Below the pieces are notes generated by a model. It saw only the letters and a list, made by a program, of their open reading frames with translations. It did no database searches and was not told where the DNA came from. The position numbers were made by a program, and so were the translations under genes. Below, piece by piece: positions 12,073 through 24,829 of a stretch of 64,000 nt of DNA. The stretch comes from Gnetum montanum (lineage: Eukaryota > Streptophyta > Gnetopsida > Gnetales > Gnetaceae), in contig MNCI01009519.1 of the NCBI GenBank assembly GCA_015680685.1, forward strand, positions 1,091,208 to 1,155,207. Reading direction: 5' to 3'. Positions within the stretch are counted from its first letter, which is position 1; each line of letters begins with the position of its first letter.

Positions 12073-14200
12073 ATGAGGATCTATGACCCCAAAGACCTTG
12101 CTATCATTGAATGCAAGCAATTTTTAAGGATCAATGGGAAAAGTCCTAATTTTATAACCATAAATGAAGATTGATATAACTTCATTTGTACCAAAATATA
12201 GACTAACATGATGATGTCACATTTGGAAGTAGAAGCCAAAAGGGAGTTCAAACTTATCCACCCTAGTGGTAAGGAGTACATTCCTTCCACCTATGACCAA
12301 ATACCTCTAACCAATATCTATGTCGGTATCTTAGCCCAATTGATTAAGATGGAGGAGAAAGAGGACAAACATAGTTCAAAGGAATAATAGGAAGAGAAGG
12401 ATGAATTTAGGGTAGATTCCAAGCCAAAAAAAATCCTAGGTGGATTGTTCCAACAATCAATCCCCAAGACCACCAAGCCTTCTCCTCATGCTTTTATTTT
12501 CTCCATGGGCATGGTGATGCCATCTTTTGCTCCTTCCTATCCTACCATGGTTGATCCCACATTGGTCATAGCCATGCATCAAACTCAATAAATGTTACAA
12601 ACTATGACCTATAACCCATCTATGTCATTTTCCATATAGTCTCAATCTATACAATCATTGACAGTAGTTTTCACCACTATAAATTCTTTAACTACCTATG
12701 TGGGATCCACCATGGATCCCCAAGTGACTCAAGGATCACACACCCCCTTTATCCTATTTGTGCCTTAGATACTAGCATAAACTTCTGTTTCCTTGTTTTT
12801 CCCATAAGAGACAACCATGACATAACCTCTTTCTTCCATCATACAATCCATAGCAAGGCCACATTCCTCACAATAGATGCCACAATCATATGTACAAATC
12901 CCATAATCAACATGGCCACCACAAGGCCTAGATCAAGCCTTCCAAATGATCCAAGACTTGATGGAGAAGTTGAAGAGGCTTAAAGCCTCTAGTTTTCAAA
13001 AATTTAAGATTATGGACTTCTATTAGGATGATTTCATCAATTCTATGGTCCCACCCTTGACACTTTCTCCTAATGTCCTTATTCCCCAATATAGCAAGTT
13101 TAATAGAGATGGTGATCCCAATGCTCACCTTATAACCTTTATATTTGAATGCTTACTCTTATCACCATGGCCTCATACCATCATGAAGATTTTTCCCATG
13201 TCCTTAATGATTGGTACCATGCCTTACCCAGAGGATCCATATCCTCTCTTGAGAACATGATAGCCCAATTCATTTATCACTTTAAGTATAAGTTAAATCT
13301 TGACATAATTCTTGACTAACTCATGAAGGTCAAGCAAGGATCTCTAGAACCTATGCAAAAAATACTAGAGCCTATTGCTAAAGCCCACTTTTAGCCATAT
13401 TTAATGGAGCAATTAATTATTTTATCAAGTTCAAACTCTACTACCTTGACCTGCAGTCACTCAAGCAAGCATTTTCTCAAACCAAGAATATAGAGGATGG
13501 AGGCTAATCATGATCCAACCTATGTAGCATATAAAAATCAACATACACTAAGGAACAAAGAAAAGAGCAAACAAAACAATACAACTATAGAGAATATGAC
13601 CAAAGAGGCAAAGTCCACAAACCAAGGGCCAAGGGCCAACTCACCCAAGCTCCCCACTAATGACTACAATAGCCAACCATCAACCTCTAGTGTCATTGCA
13701 TCAACAACAACCAGACCCAATTTTGAAAGAAAGGACAGGTCCAAATATACTATGCTTCCATTAAAACCATTAGAGCTATTATAGAAAATTTTGAAAAGTG
13801 GACATATTCAATATAAACAGATCTTTGGAGCTTTCCAAAAGAAGCATGATAAGCTTTGTGAAATAGCCAAAGACCCCACTAGAGCAACAAAGCATGACCC
13901 ACATCTACCTAAGTAGGTCAAGTTAGACCACTTCTACCATTATCATCAACTACCTATCCATGACATAGACTTCTACCTCATGCTAAAGGATGACCTACGT
14001 AGGATGATAGATAAGAGGGAGCTAGTCTTAAATGCTTCCAACCTAGTACAACCATAAAATCAGTCAATGCATGTCTACAAGGACCTATTCAATGCTAATG
14101 ACAACCCTTACATTATTTTAGCGTTCAACATTAATGATGATTAGAAATCCCCAAGAGAAACCATTCATGATCTAAGTACCCCCTTGTGATGAAAGAGCTT
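12073..14200 (+). pseudogene. Tat-like gypsy gag
   Basis: This is a degraded capsid/nucleocapsid gene. The first plausible ATG is at 12073 and the frame runs with several stops to about 13255. The retrotransposon gag core is recognisable: IPQYSKFNRDGDPNAHLITF at about 13081-13140, then a FPMSL motif. After a frameshift at about 13215 come the SISSLENMIAQF motif and the K-Q-G-S-L-E-P block near 13330. A Lys/Asn-rich stretch follows at 13497-13784, then a region with His/Cys scraps (about 13920-13990) where a zinc knuckle would be expected. The next domain downstream is protease. Not functional. Confidence 0.75.
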
Positions 14201-14519
14201 ATTCAACTTCCACCAACTTGAGATCCTCCTTCATCATAAGGGTACCATCATGAATGCCTTTGAGGGATCCTTTTTTCATTAGGAATCCTCAACCTAACAC
14301 AACCCAACCAGCCATAGCCTAAACAACTGCACAACAACCTCTTGTAATGGCTAATGCTACTGCCTCTTCCTTACAACCAAAAATGGACAACCAAAAAACT
14401 TCAACCAAGTAAAGGAAGAAGCATAAGAAAAATCCCAACAAAAAGGGTGAAAAGCAGAGGAAGGTGCAAAATGAAGTGGACCCACCGAAGCCCATCCTCA
14501 TGGGTATAGTCCATAAACC

Positions 14520-15195
14520 ATGAAGAATGAGGAAAATGAAGTGCAAAATGTGAACTTGGGCTTCATCAATGGATTGATGGAAAAGCCCATCCTCAAGTCT
14601 TTTAATGAATTGATGGTTTTCATCAATGGGTCCATCTCCTTGGATTTTGTGGTAGGGGAGCAATTCTCCACAACTACAAATTTCTTAGTGATGGAGAAAA
14701 CACCAAGGTTCAACCCTATCCTAGGAAGATCTTGGTTGGGTTAATTATGAGTTGTATCCTCATCCATCCATCAAGAAATTCACCTTCCTTATGAGGGAGG
14801 TGAAATCATCATTCATGGTGATAATTTAGTTTCCCTAATTATCAACATTGTAAACATACAACAAGGGTCTGAATTGGAGCTTCAAGANTTAGTTTCCCTA
14901 ATTGTCAACATTGTAAACATACAACAAGGGTCTGAATTGGAGCTTCAAGAAAAAGCTCCCAACAACAATCCTAGAGAGAGAAACAAGCCAAGAAAGCCAA
15001 AAATGATAACAATAAAAATCAAGATGCATTATGGGATGAACTCCCTTTTAACATCTTTAGTAAAGGTGATGATGAATATAAGCTTTTGTAAAATAGAACT
15101 TACTCATTCCCTAATCTTGCAAAGATTAGGAAGAATCTACATACATGAATTTCGCCTTAACCTTTTCATCCCATGCCCTTATAACCAAATGTGCT
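14520..15195 (+). pseudogene. Tat-like gypsy protease region, 3'-interrupted
   Basis: An open 74-residue stretch (14520-14744) ends in NPILGRSWLG, the retropepsin flap and C-terminal signature (usually ILGRPWL). It is followed by an S-S-I-H-Q motif and 'YEGGEIIIHGDN', as in Tat/Ogre polyproteins. The catalytic D-S/T-G was not found. The coding trace fades at about 15195; the matching RT appears only at 24970 on the same strand, about 9.7 kb later. The duplication around the N at 14888 is treated separately as an assembly join. Confidence 0.65.
14826..14950. other. Assembly join: 62-bp duplication around one N
   Basis: 14826-14887 is repeated at 14889-14950 with one mismatch, separated by a single N at 14888. 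This is the expected mark of two overlapping contig ends that were not merged. It is probably not a biological repeat. Confidence 0.85.
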
Positions 15196-15560
15196 AATAG
15201 CCATGTAGCCTAATTTTTATGCCTTTTTATGTACTTTGTTTTACTCTTTATACATATAACCTAAGTTTCTACTTTTAGTTGTAGTTTTACTTATTATAGC
15301 CTTTCTTTTTCTTTACTTTTACTCATGTTATAAACATCACAGAAGCCTTAAAACATAAAATCATAGAAAAATATAAGTTTCCTTTTTATCATGGCCCACC
15401 AGAGCCTTAAATTGACAAAGATAACCACACAACATGCCCTACTATGACCTTAAACTAGCATCAAGGCCTTCTATGATCCTAAACTAGTAAAATTATAGTT
15501 TGCTAACACTCTAAACTAGTGTTGCAATTTGCTAAGACTCTAAACTAGCATCATAATCTC
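15196..15560. repeat. Short ~30-bp-period repeats flanking the antisense locus
   Basis: The 'aaactag' motif recurs at 15452, 15481, 15513 and 15542, spaced 29-32 bp, within 'gctaagactctaaactag'-like units. A related stretch with the same spacing and 'ctaaaact(a/g)gtaaaattata' lies at 24376-24490. The two could be decayed LTR ends of one nested element. This is an inference with weak support. Confidence 0.45.
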
Positions 15561-18500
15561 TTTTCCCTAGTTCATCTCTTGTGGAATTGCTACTTTTTCT
15601 CAAATGGTATGCTAGTAGCAGAACCACATGATCTCCTTGGTCTACAATTCCCTTAAGTTAACTACTTGGGCTTTCACAAATTCCTTGCGATCTCGAAGAT
15701 CTCTAATAGTATCCTCCTACCATTGAGTCTTCTCCCTTAAAGCCACAACTCCCTCACATAGGGATTCATTGGACCTCTATATCTCCTATGAAGTTTTTGT
15801 ACATGAAATTTCTAGAACAGTGATAGTCTCATACAACATCAAGGGTACACTAGATACATCAAAGGAAAGCTTAGGCAAGGAATCAATCTCAATGTCTTTG
15901 TTGGGGTCCCACTCTATAAAAGATACTACACAAGCATGAAATACAACCATAAACATAATGTAAAACCTAAGATAGCCATAACACAAAACATAGCCAAATA
16001 ACTGAGGCATATAAAAAAAATTTCTTACCTATCTTGGGTGCAACCTATTGCAACCAGTCAATGATGTCCTTAGCCATCCCATGCATGGACTCCACTATGT
16101 TTGGGATCTTCACCCATGGTTTCCCATGAAACATAGGGATAGAGGGTTGCATTGGTAGCTCAGGAACTACTATAAGCATAATAATCATTGAATGGTTAGG
16201 ATTAAGGCCAAAATTAAATCATAAGATATAATGAAAGCATTAAGGCATGGGTATACCTAGCTCCTTCTCCTCTTCCTCTAGAGTGACAATGGGGGATGTA
16301 CCTAGCACCACCACACTAAAAACGACATCTAGATCATTTATATCTATGTTGGAAATCCCTTCAACCTTGAGTTTCTTTAGGAGTATCTCTTCTACATGCC
16401 TTTGTTCTTCCACCATGGTAGCTTGGGCTGTCATATCTTGATGCTTGTTTGCAACCATAGCACATAGAAAGTCAGTTAACACATGAAACCATAACATAGC
16501 CATAAAATTTAAAGCATAAAATAGCCAAACTTAAATAAATCATACTTATGACTACCTACTATGATGGATTATGCTTAAACTTAAGCTTCTTTAGGGTATG
16601 TTGGTTTGATGTTAGTGGTGCTTCCTCTATAGACCTCTTTAGTTTCTCTCTAGCTACTCCTTTAGCCTCCCTACATTGTCATTTGGCCTCTAGGATGCTT
16701 GCTAGAAATGTGAGAAGCTCCTCATCATCTATGCCATAAAGGGACTCACACTACCTGAACATTAAGATCCTTGGTGATAACAAAAAATGTATCATCCATC
16801 CCCTCTAGTGGGTTATGGGCTCACACCATTAGATAAATGTTCTTTATCAAAGGCTTAGAAAGTTGGCTTAGGTCTTGGGAAACCCATCTCCCATTTTTAT
16901 ACACCATCAAAAACTCAACAAAACTCTTTAAATAACCTATAAAAATGAAAAATCCATTTGGATTATTATAGAGGTATCTACACAACATCTAAGGATCTCC
17001 CCCTAAAGTCCAATAGCCAAAGTTGATGCCCAGCTAACCTAGTGACACCCATCAAGACCTTCTTAAAGGATCATCCCTATGTGATGACAATCACCTAATT
17101 TTGTGAAAATAGTTTAGGGAATGCATGAGACGTAAAAAAAGGATATAATTCCTTTGCATCAAGGTTCATGAATCCATCCATGGAAATTCCAAATTGTTCC
17201 ATGTTGACACTAAGCTACTCCAGAACTTTCTCATGATGACCAGATTCATTCATTATCCTAGTGGAAACCTTTGCCCTATAAGTAGGGACATTAAACAAGT
17301 TGTAAAAGAGGCCACCATCAATATTCATGTTGACCTTCATGTCTCAAATGGTTGTGCTAAAATGACTAATCTTCTCGTTGAAAGAATTGATGACATGCAA
17401 CATCTACACAACAAGGATGGAAGGGATAGGTGCCATAAATACATCAAGCAAACCTACACACTAGATGTTTGCTTGAATGTACCTAGGGCACCTATCTCCT
17501 CAACCACTCCTATGCTGGTATCACCTCATCAAACTATAGGATGAGGGTATCCTAATGATGTGCTCCTGAAAGTGGTATGTTGACATCAATAGAGGTGGAA
17601 GGTCCTACAAAGCAACAACCAAAGTTTAGTAACAACATAAGCAAGCTTAACAACTATTCAAAGTAATAGAACATTTAGAGTTTTTATAATCATAAAACAT
17701 TTGAAACTATAGCCTTTATCTTTTCCTTTCCCATCTTCTTTGATGTGATTTGAGTGGAGGTCCCAGTAGTAACGGTTTGGTCCATGGAGTTAGTGGAGTC
17801 TACCCACCAATTGTGTATGTCCCATCATTATTACACTTCTTGTATATAAGGTTGAACCTTGTAGTGTATGCATCAAAGTCCCCTTTGAACTATTGATATA
17901 GAAATGTTATAATCTAGGGACCTTTGGTCAACTCAACTAGGGAAATTTGAGCCATTGCTAAGGTTTGATCATTAATGATGAAGCCTTGGTCATTAACTCA
18001 ATACCTACAAGAACTTCCTAAATCAACGAAGTTAGGAAAAGTAGCCAATAAGGCCAATAAATGCATAAAAAAACTATAACAACTATGCCTACCCTAGTAG
18101 ATGATACATAGTACTAGGTAAATTCTAGAACACTGTGTGGGTTGTATGTGTCACCATTAGAGTATTGTCAATATTATATTGACTATACTATGGCATAATA
18201 CATATCTCCATAAGGTAACATGGGCTTATCATATTTATTGATTCCCATGATGTCCTAGGGGGTGGATTATTAGTAATAAACTTGATCATCAAGCCGGATG
18301 CTCAAGGAAACAAGGTCTCCAATATGGCCCTAGCCACATCCACAAACAACTATGACCATAGCATCACAATAAACTTTTATAGAATGGAGGCAAGGAATTC
18401 CCTTATCCCAAGCTAGAACCACAGTGAAGCCCTCCCAATGGCATATTGAAACGTGCGATATTAGCCCTAGGATGGCTAATATAGCATAGGATGTCCACCA

Positions 18501-20279
18501 ACTTCACAATGATGATGATGGGCTTGAAGTAGACCCTGCATAAAGAAAAATAAAAACATAATGACCAGTTAGAATTTCTTAACAAGTTTTGAAAAAACAT
18601 CCTAGTTGGGGGTGAAATTAGCCCATGTAAAAAGCTCTAAGGTGTTTATTCAAGTTAGCTTAAGAAATTTCACAAAAAAGAATTATTATAATCTTTCATA
18701 ACCTTATACTACCTAGCCAAAATATTNATTATAATCTTTCATAACCTTATACTACCTAGCCAAAATATTGTAGCCAAAACTTTATAGTCAAAATTAAGTC
18801 TTAGTTTAAACCATGCATAGACTTAGAAAAAGCATTTCAACTTATTAAAAAAAGCATATAGCCATAGCAAAAAGCCTACTAAAAATAGAAAAATTATGTA
18901 CTTTTCTTAAAATAATAAATTTAAAACATAATCTTTATGTATTTAGAAATCATGACAGTTGACAAGAGTAATCTCTATGGATGTCAACTATATCCATCCC
19001 CAAAGGAGTAAACTGCTATAACCATGATATAGCTATAACCAAAAATTTATCAAAACTACATCTAAGCTTCAATTTCAATGATTCTAACATGGAAGGAATT
19101 CTAAAATCATGAACCTTCTATCCATAGCCATTACAACCAAGAATACATAATTGATTTTGCAAGCAAAAATCGTAGTTGTTACCATGAATCCCTTTCACAC
19201 AAGGTTGTTAAAAAATTTGCAAAATCTTTGTTTGAGCTCCAAACAAAGTGATTCTGTTACCATTTGATAGCTTAAATAAAGAACTATTCTCACATATTTA
19301 ATTAAAATTCAAAACCATTGCTATTTATTTAGAAAATATTTACCAATTTGGACCAAAATCTAAAAATGGCACAAACCTTTTTTTAACACAAGCTTAATAA
19401 AAAATTTATTAAAAATTAATTTCTAATTAAAAGGGAGTGGTTCTACCTCCATTAGAAAGGTGAAGCCAAGAACCACCTAGCCATAACCAAAAAAATAGCC
19501 AAATCCCCTATTGTTTCCTTAGAATAATTCCATGAACTTACATAAAATTTTAAACATGACATGAAAAACCTAACCACATGACCTTAGGAAAAATAACCAT
19601 AACTTAATCATTTAAAAGTAAAATTGAACAAGACAATAGTCATTGGAAATTTTAAATGTGGGTTACAAATCCATAACATTGGATTTGAAAAATATGTAGC
19701 CATTTTCATGAGGAAAAATACCCAACATTGCTTGCTTTTTTCATGTAAAAAGCTAAAAAGCTAAAAGCCAACTTAACATAGCCATAAAAACATAAACAAA
19801 TAGCCAAAAAAATCAATACCCATTAGAAAAAACACCAAAATAAGGGGGTAGGATTTTGTTAGAATTTAATTTTGACAAATATTTTGGCCTAGATCTAACA
19901 AAAATGGCCCTACCACCAAATTTTTGGAAAAAAGCGTGAAACAGCAAGCCTAATTTGAAAAATCAAACCTACTAAAGCAAAGAACAATGAAATGATCATA
20001 GATCCACATCAAAATAGAAAAAATAAGAGGTTAAATTTTTTCAATATTTTGTAGATCTAGAGAAAATGGTCCCACACCTAGCAAGAGAAACACAATAAAA
20101 AAACAATAAAAATAGCTAGAAACCAAAGCAAAAATGAGTAGAAATACCTACCTTAGAGTCACAATAGATGAAGCTTGGATTGAGATGGGCCTAGATAGCT
20201 CTGATAGATCCCTTTCTTGTTCATTTTTCTTGTGAATATTATGATTCCAACTCTTTCCTCCAAGTTTCTTAGGTGCCAT
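15560..20279 (-). pseudogene. Spliced minus-strand gene-like locus, function unknown
   Basis: The start is ATG at 20279 in a good context (gccATGGCA), giving MAPKKLGGKSW and a basic N-terminus. Candidate exons are 20279-20152, 18535-18093, 18017-17714, 17604-about 16257 (perhaps with another intron near 16556-16447), 16169-16029 and 15925-about 15560. Introns have consensus-like ends: AAG|GTAGGT; a T-rich tract then TGCAG; ATAG|GTAAGA; TGTGTAG. Joins keep frame: exon 1 ends in phase 2 and continues into 'VYFKPIIIIVKLVDILCYI', and the last two introns are both phase 1. Later exons encode EEEEKEL, an MFHGKPWVKIPNIVESMHGM block, an IEWDPNKDIEIDSLPKL block and a final coiled-coil-like tail. In-frame stops, mostly TAG, show it is decayed. 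I recognise no family; it may be an intron-bearing ORF of a retroelement or a captured host gene. Confidence 0.5.
18685..18769. other. Assembly join: 42-bp duplication around one N
   Basis: 18685-18726 is repeated exactly at 18728-18769 with a single N at 18727 between them. It falls within the long first intron of the antisense locus. A contig-overlap artefact is the simplest reading. Confidence 0.88.
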
Positions 20280-20539
20280 GGCAGACTCAATGCTAGAGAT
20301 TATTTAAATTAAGAAAAATAGGAGTTCTATGTTATGTGTAGGAAAGAATGGATTCTTCCATGCTAAAGATAGTTTTTTTCTACCACAAAAATCTCTACTA
20401 GAGCCCTCCTTTAATGATCTGTTGGTGTAGAATGACAATTGTAATCAGAAACTTACAAAGTTTAACAATATAAACTACATCAAAACCTAAACACCCACCT
20501 CTAAATACCAATTTCCTATTTAGTGCACATAACTTCAAG
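20280..20539. other. Upstream region of the antisense locus
   Basis: This non-coding stretch lies between the minus-strand start codon and the tandem array. No convincing TATA box stands out on the minus strand. Confidence 0.4.
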
Positions 20540-23500
20540 TGCACTGAAGTGAAATGGGGGAAAAGTCTCTTCCACACTAAGATTTATGGGAGTTAAGCTC
20601 AAAATTCAAAATTTTAAATTTTTGGGTTGTGGGTGCCATCATATGCTTTTCTCTTATCCAAAACCTACATCAACACTAGCCACTTTTGATAATTAAAGTA
20701 ATATTTCAATCTAAACTCTCATGCATCCATGATGGTGATGCCATACCCAGCATGGACACATGCCTCGCACTACCTAAAACCATAACAACATTGCTATTGT
20801 ACCATTTTTAGTCAAAACGTATCTTTTCCAATCCCAAGATTCTAAAAGGGAGTTGGACATTGAAAAATATAAACAACATGGGTTTCCATAATAAGGCAGA
20901 AATTCCTAGTATGTAAGAAGATGGTTAACATTCATTCTTATTTCCCAACACCCATCTAGCCCAATGTTTACCCTTGAAGTGGGCACACATGACCTAGAAC
21001 CCCTCCAAACACCCCTAGTAGCCTTAAAACCTCATCAAACCTACTCAAAACCTTGGGATTTGATGTTCCCATGTTGAGGGAGGCTTCATCCACACTAAGC
21101 ATCTCATCCCTAGTGTGGATGGATGGGGATAAGCCAAAATAACCTTGATTGACTATCTAGTAACCATTTATCAAAGCCTAGTAACCCCTAGATATTTCTG
21201 GAACCCTCTAGAGCCTTCAAATGCCTCAAAAATAGTCAAATATGGTACAAAACTATCATCCTAATCTTATCCACATTGGGCATATCATGCCCAATGTAAG
21301 AAAAAGAAGGAATAATTCATGATACACTTAGGAGCCTCCAAATTGCTAAATCATGACACCTAGTATTTACCATTGACATCAGCAACCACAAAGGCTAACA
21401 TAAATGGTCAATTGGGTGTTGAACTAATCTAGATCTAACTTTCATGGTCCTCCCATGCTGTGGAAGATCTTATCCATGCTTCTTAGCATGGAAAATAGGA
21501 GGATGGAGCTAGGAAGATTAGTTTGGGTTCTAGAAACAAGAAAACAACAACAAATTATCTAAGACTAATACTAGAACCTTCAAAGCCTTTCCAAATGCCA
21601 CTAGAATGGCTGAAATTAGTAAAAATCAATACTTTAAGATTCTTCCATGCTAGGGAGGACCTCCTCTAGGCTGAAAATTCTAGTCTCAATGTGGATGGAA
21701 AGGGAGAAGTAAAAACTATTGAAATTTTCATGCAGTTTGACTTCTAGAAGCAACCCAATCCTTCTAGAAGTCACAAAACTTCTAGAAGACATATAAAATG
21801 ATTAAAACTTGCTTCCCTTGGGTTCTCCACATTGAGAAGGATCCCATCCATGCTAAGCATCCTAGCCCTAGTGTAGATGGAGGGGAAACCATAAAAACCC
21901 TCTCACAACCCTCAAAATGACTAGATCTCAACCCTAGGCATCGATATTCAACACTAGCAACCCTATGGGCATGCATGCATAGTCAAAATTAACAAAAAAT
22001 AGTAAAACATAGAATTCCTTGGTTCCTCCACATTAGGAGCTACCTCCTCCATGCTAGCTAGTGTGAAAAATGAGGAACTTTGGGGGAACTTCAAAATAGT
22101 CATTAAGTACCTTGAACAGAAGCCAAAAAGCCGTGTGCATGTCCATGAATCCTATTTTTACATCCTAAGACCCTCAAAATCACCAATATTATTCACAAAT
22201 AGCCAAACCACCTTTCTCCCCAATCTTCCACACTAAGCATAAAAACCCCAACATTGAAAAAATGGAAAAACACTAGAAATCACTTAATAGCCTTCAAGAA
22301 GACCAAATTTTAACATTGAGAATCAACAATTGATACTAGCAACCTCAGAGACCCACATGCATGGCCAGAAATGTTAAAAAATGACAAAAGTAAGGTTCCT
22401 TAGTTCCTCCACACTAACAACTCCATATTTCACATTGCTCAATGTGGAAGAAAGGGAGAAACTTTTTGGGGAGTTGTAAATTACCTTTAAACACCTTAAG
22501 TAAACAACTTACAACCTTACATGAAGCCTAAGACTAGTTTTACATCTTCTAGAGCCCTCAAACCGTACAAAAGTAATCATAGAGAGCCAAAAAGATACTT
22601 CCCCTAGTCTTCCACATTGATCATACTATTCCACATTGACCATACTATACCCATAATGGAAAATGAGGGGAAAGCTCAAACACCACCTAGGAAACATCCA
22701 AAATAACTATTTTTAACCCCAAATACAAGTCCTCAATCCCAACAATCCTATAGGCACACATGCATGATCGATTGAGGCCAAAACTAGCCTAGATCTTAGA
22801 TTTATGGTTCTTACACATTGCGGATCCCTTCCCCCATGCCTCCTACTATGAAAACTAGAGGATGGACTCATTTGAAGCTCCTAAAAACCTAAAAACAAAA
22901 TCAACTAACTTTTCATGCACTTTTGGAACTTGTTAACATCCTCTTGAGTCTTCAAACCTTAAAAAAATGATTTCAAATGGTGAAAATTAGTTTTCCCTAG
23001 TCTTCCATGATAAGCATCCCATTCCTAGGATGGAAAAAAAGGGGAAAACCCAAAAAACACATATAAATATCCAAAGTTACCAAATTTTAACATGAAACCC
23101 TAACCTTTGGCCCTAGTAACTCCAAAAGCTAACATGCATAGTCAATTGTGATTTGAACTAGAATAGATCTTGGGTTATTATTTCATCCATACTAGAGAAG
23201 GTCCCTTCCATGCTAGGTAGCATGAAAATAAATGAAAAAAAAAAACTTCTTTTCCACATTTTATGTTAAGATGACAATCTTGGAAGTTAAATATCTACGT
23301 CAGAGAAGCCTAGGGCCTCATAGCCTTAATATTTTTCTTATTTCACCTTATTTTGACCTAAAAATCGATATCCCCTAATATTTCACACTAGAGAAACTCC
23401 CTTGATGTGGAAATATGTGGGGAAGACCTTGGATGCCCTTACATGACCTCCAAATGGGCCCAAACTTAGCCATAAACTTGCAAAATCATGACCTACAATG

Positions 23501-24000
23501 CTAGGAGCCTAGGAACCTAGTCAATGTACTCCTAGATTATTCTAAATTCATAAAACAAGTGTCCCTCCATTCTTCCATGTGAGGGATATTGTGTTCAATG
23601 TAGAAGAAATGAAGGAAGCCATTTCACCATGTTTTGACCTTCAAAATTGACACTAATGGCCTCAAAATAAAGATAAAGGATGCATAACTTCCAAATCTAG
23701 GTTTTGGCTACCTGTTTGACCATGTTTAATCCTATTTTTCCTTGGATTTTGGTTCTCCATGTTGAACCCCCTCCATTCCATGCTAGCTAATGTGGAAATA
23801 GGGGGAAAGGCTTTAAAACATACTTTTTTGACCTTTACAAATCTCTGGAATGCCCAATTTTGATAGATCTTAACATACGTTGCATTGGGAAGGCCTAGAA
23901 CCTTAGTTTTGGACCTCTGAATTCCATAAAACCTATGTTCCCAAGTTTCCATGCTAAAGGTCCCTTCTTCCACATTGACCAACATGGAAAGAAGGGGAGC
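20540..24000. repeat. Diverged ~190-bp tandem array with dimeric (~380-bp) periodicity
   Basis: A core of the form TCCATGCTAAGC...CTAGTGTGGA...GGGGA recurs with starts near 21089, 21270, 21472, 21664, 21846, 22048, 22226, 22429, 22629, 22833, 23003, 23206, 23400, 23572, 23775 and 23968. Spacings alternate around 180 and 203 bp in several places. Between cores, one class of spacer (near 21950, 22335, 22737, 23111) carries 'gcatgcatagtcaa'-like text and the other (near 22145, 22530, 22930) 'agaccctcaaa'-like text. This implies a two-monomer higher-order unit of about 385 bp. More decayed units reach back to about 20569. Each core is a short imperfect palindrome. Similar short motifs occur in the Tat-like LTR. 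The only open frames are chance. Confidence 0.8.
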
Positions 24001-24829
24001 CTACCGTGGAAGCCTCAAAGCTCTCAATTTTCATGCTCAAACAGCCTAGAAATAGCCTTGACAAATGACTAAACTCACCTAATAGCTTTGTAGCCCTAAA
24101 TCATGGCCTAATAAGGCCTAAAACTAGTAAAATATAATCCTTTTTTACCTATATTAACCAAATTTCACCATATGTAGCATGTTTTTCTTGATTTTTTCCT
24201 TATTTCATGATGCTTTATCTTGTTTTATCCTAGTGTTGCATTGTCAGCCTTGTTGACTTTATTGTGACCTTTATGCAGCCTTATATTCTTTTTATTTTCC
24301 TTCTTCTAGCTTTATTTGCCTTTTTTTGGCCTTTTATTAGTATCAAATGTGGGTTTTGACCTTCCCTAACCACTATTTGACATCATGTGACCATGGCCTA
24401 CTAAGGCCTTAAACAAGCATTATAGTCCACCAAGACTCTACACTAGCATCATGGCCCACTAAAACCTAAAACTGGTAAAATTATAACCTTTGTTGGTCAT
24501 TTGTATCCCTATCTCTTATACTTTACTTTGTTTAACCTTGGTTTGACATTTATTTGGTTCTTATTGCACTTTGTTTGCTTGTTGTCACCATTTTTGTAGC
24601 CTTGGACGATCTTGTTTGCATTAGATTTGCATGTGTTTACATGATTTTATATCATTTTAGCATTGTTTATTTAATTTTACCTAGGTGCCACTAAATATGC
24701 TTTTGGTTGACATGCAAGATCAAAATATGACTACCTGGAAGCAAATTAGTTTACCTTTGTGTATACATTGATCTCATGGGTATGTTAAATGATGTATCAA
24801 CCCTAATTGCCTAGATCTTAAGCCTAAGA
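24001..24829. repeat. ~30-bp-period repeat and flank, partner of 15196-15560
   Basis: 'gcctactaaggcctta', 'ctacactagcatcatggcccac' and 'cctaaaactggtaaaatta' recur about every 30 bp at 24390-24490, like 15452-15550. An earlier partial copy is at 24090-24130. The rest (24500-24829) is T-rich with no clear gene and runs into the Tat-like pol. Confidence 0.45.

Noticed and set aside
17194-17544. Plus-strand open frame of 116 residues
   Set aside because: It overlaps a long exon of the spliced minus-strand locus, has no recognised domain, and the splice signals support the other strand.
21060-24000. Regular repeats considered as a CRISPR array
   Set aside because: Repeats are long and diverged, spacers are themselves repeats, no cas genes are present and the DNA is plant nuclear.
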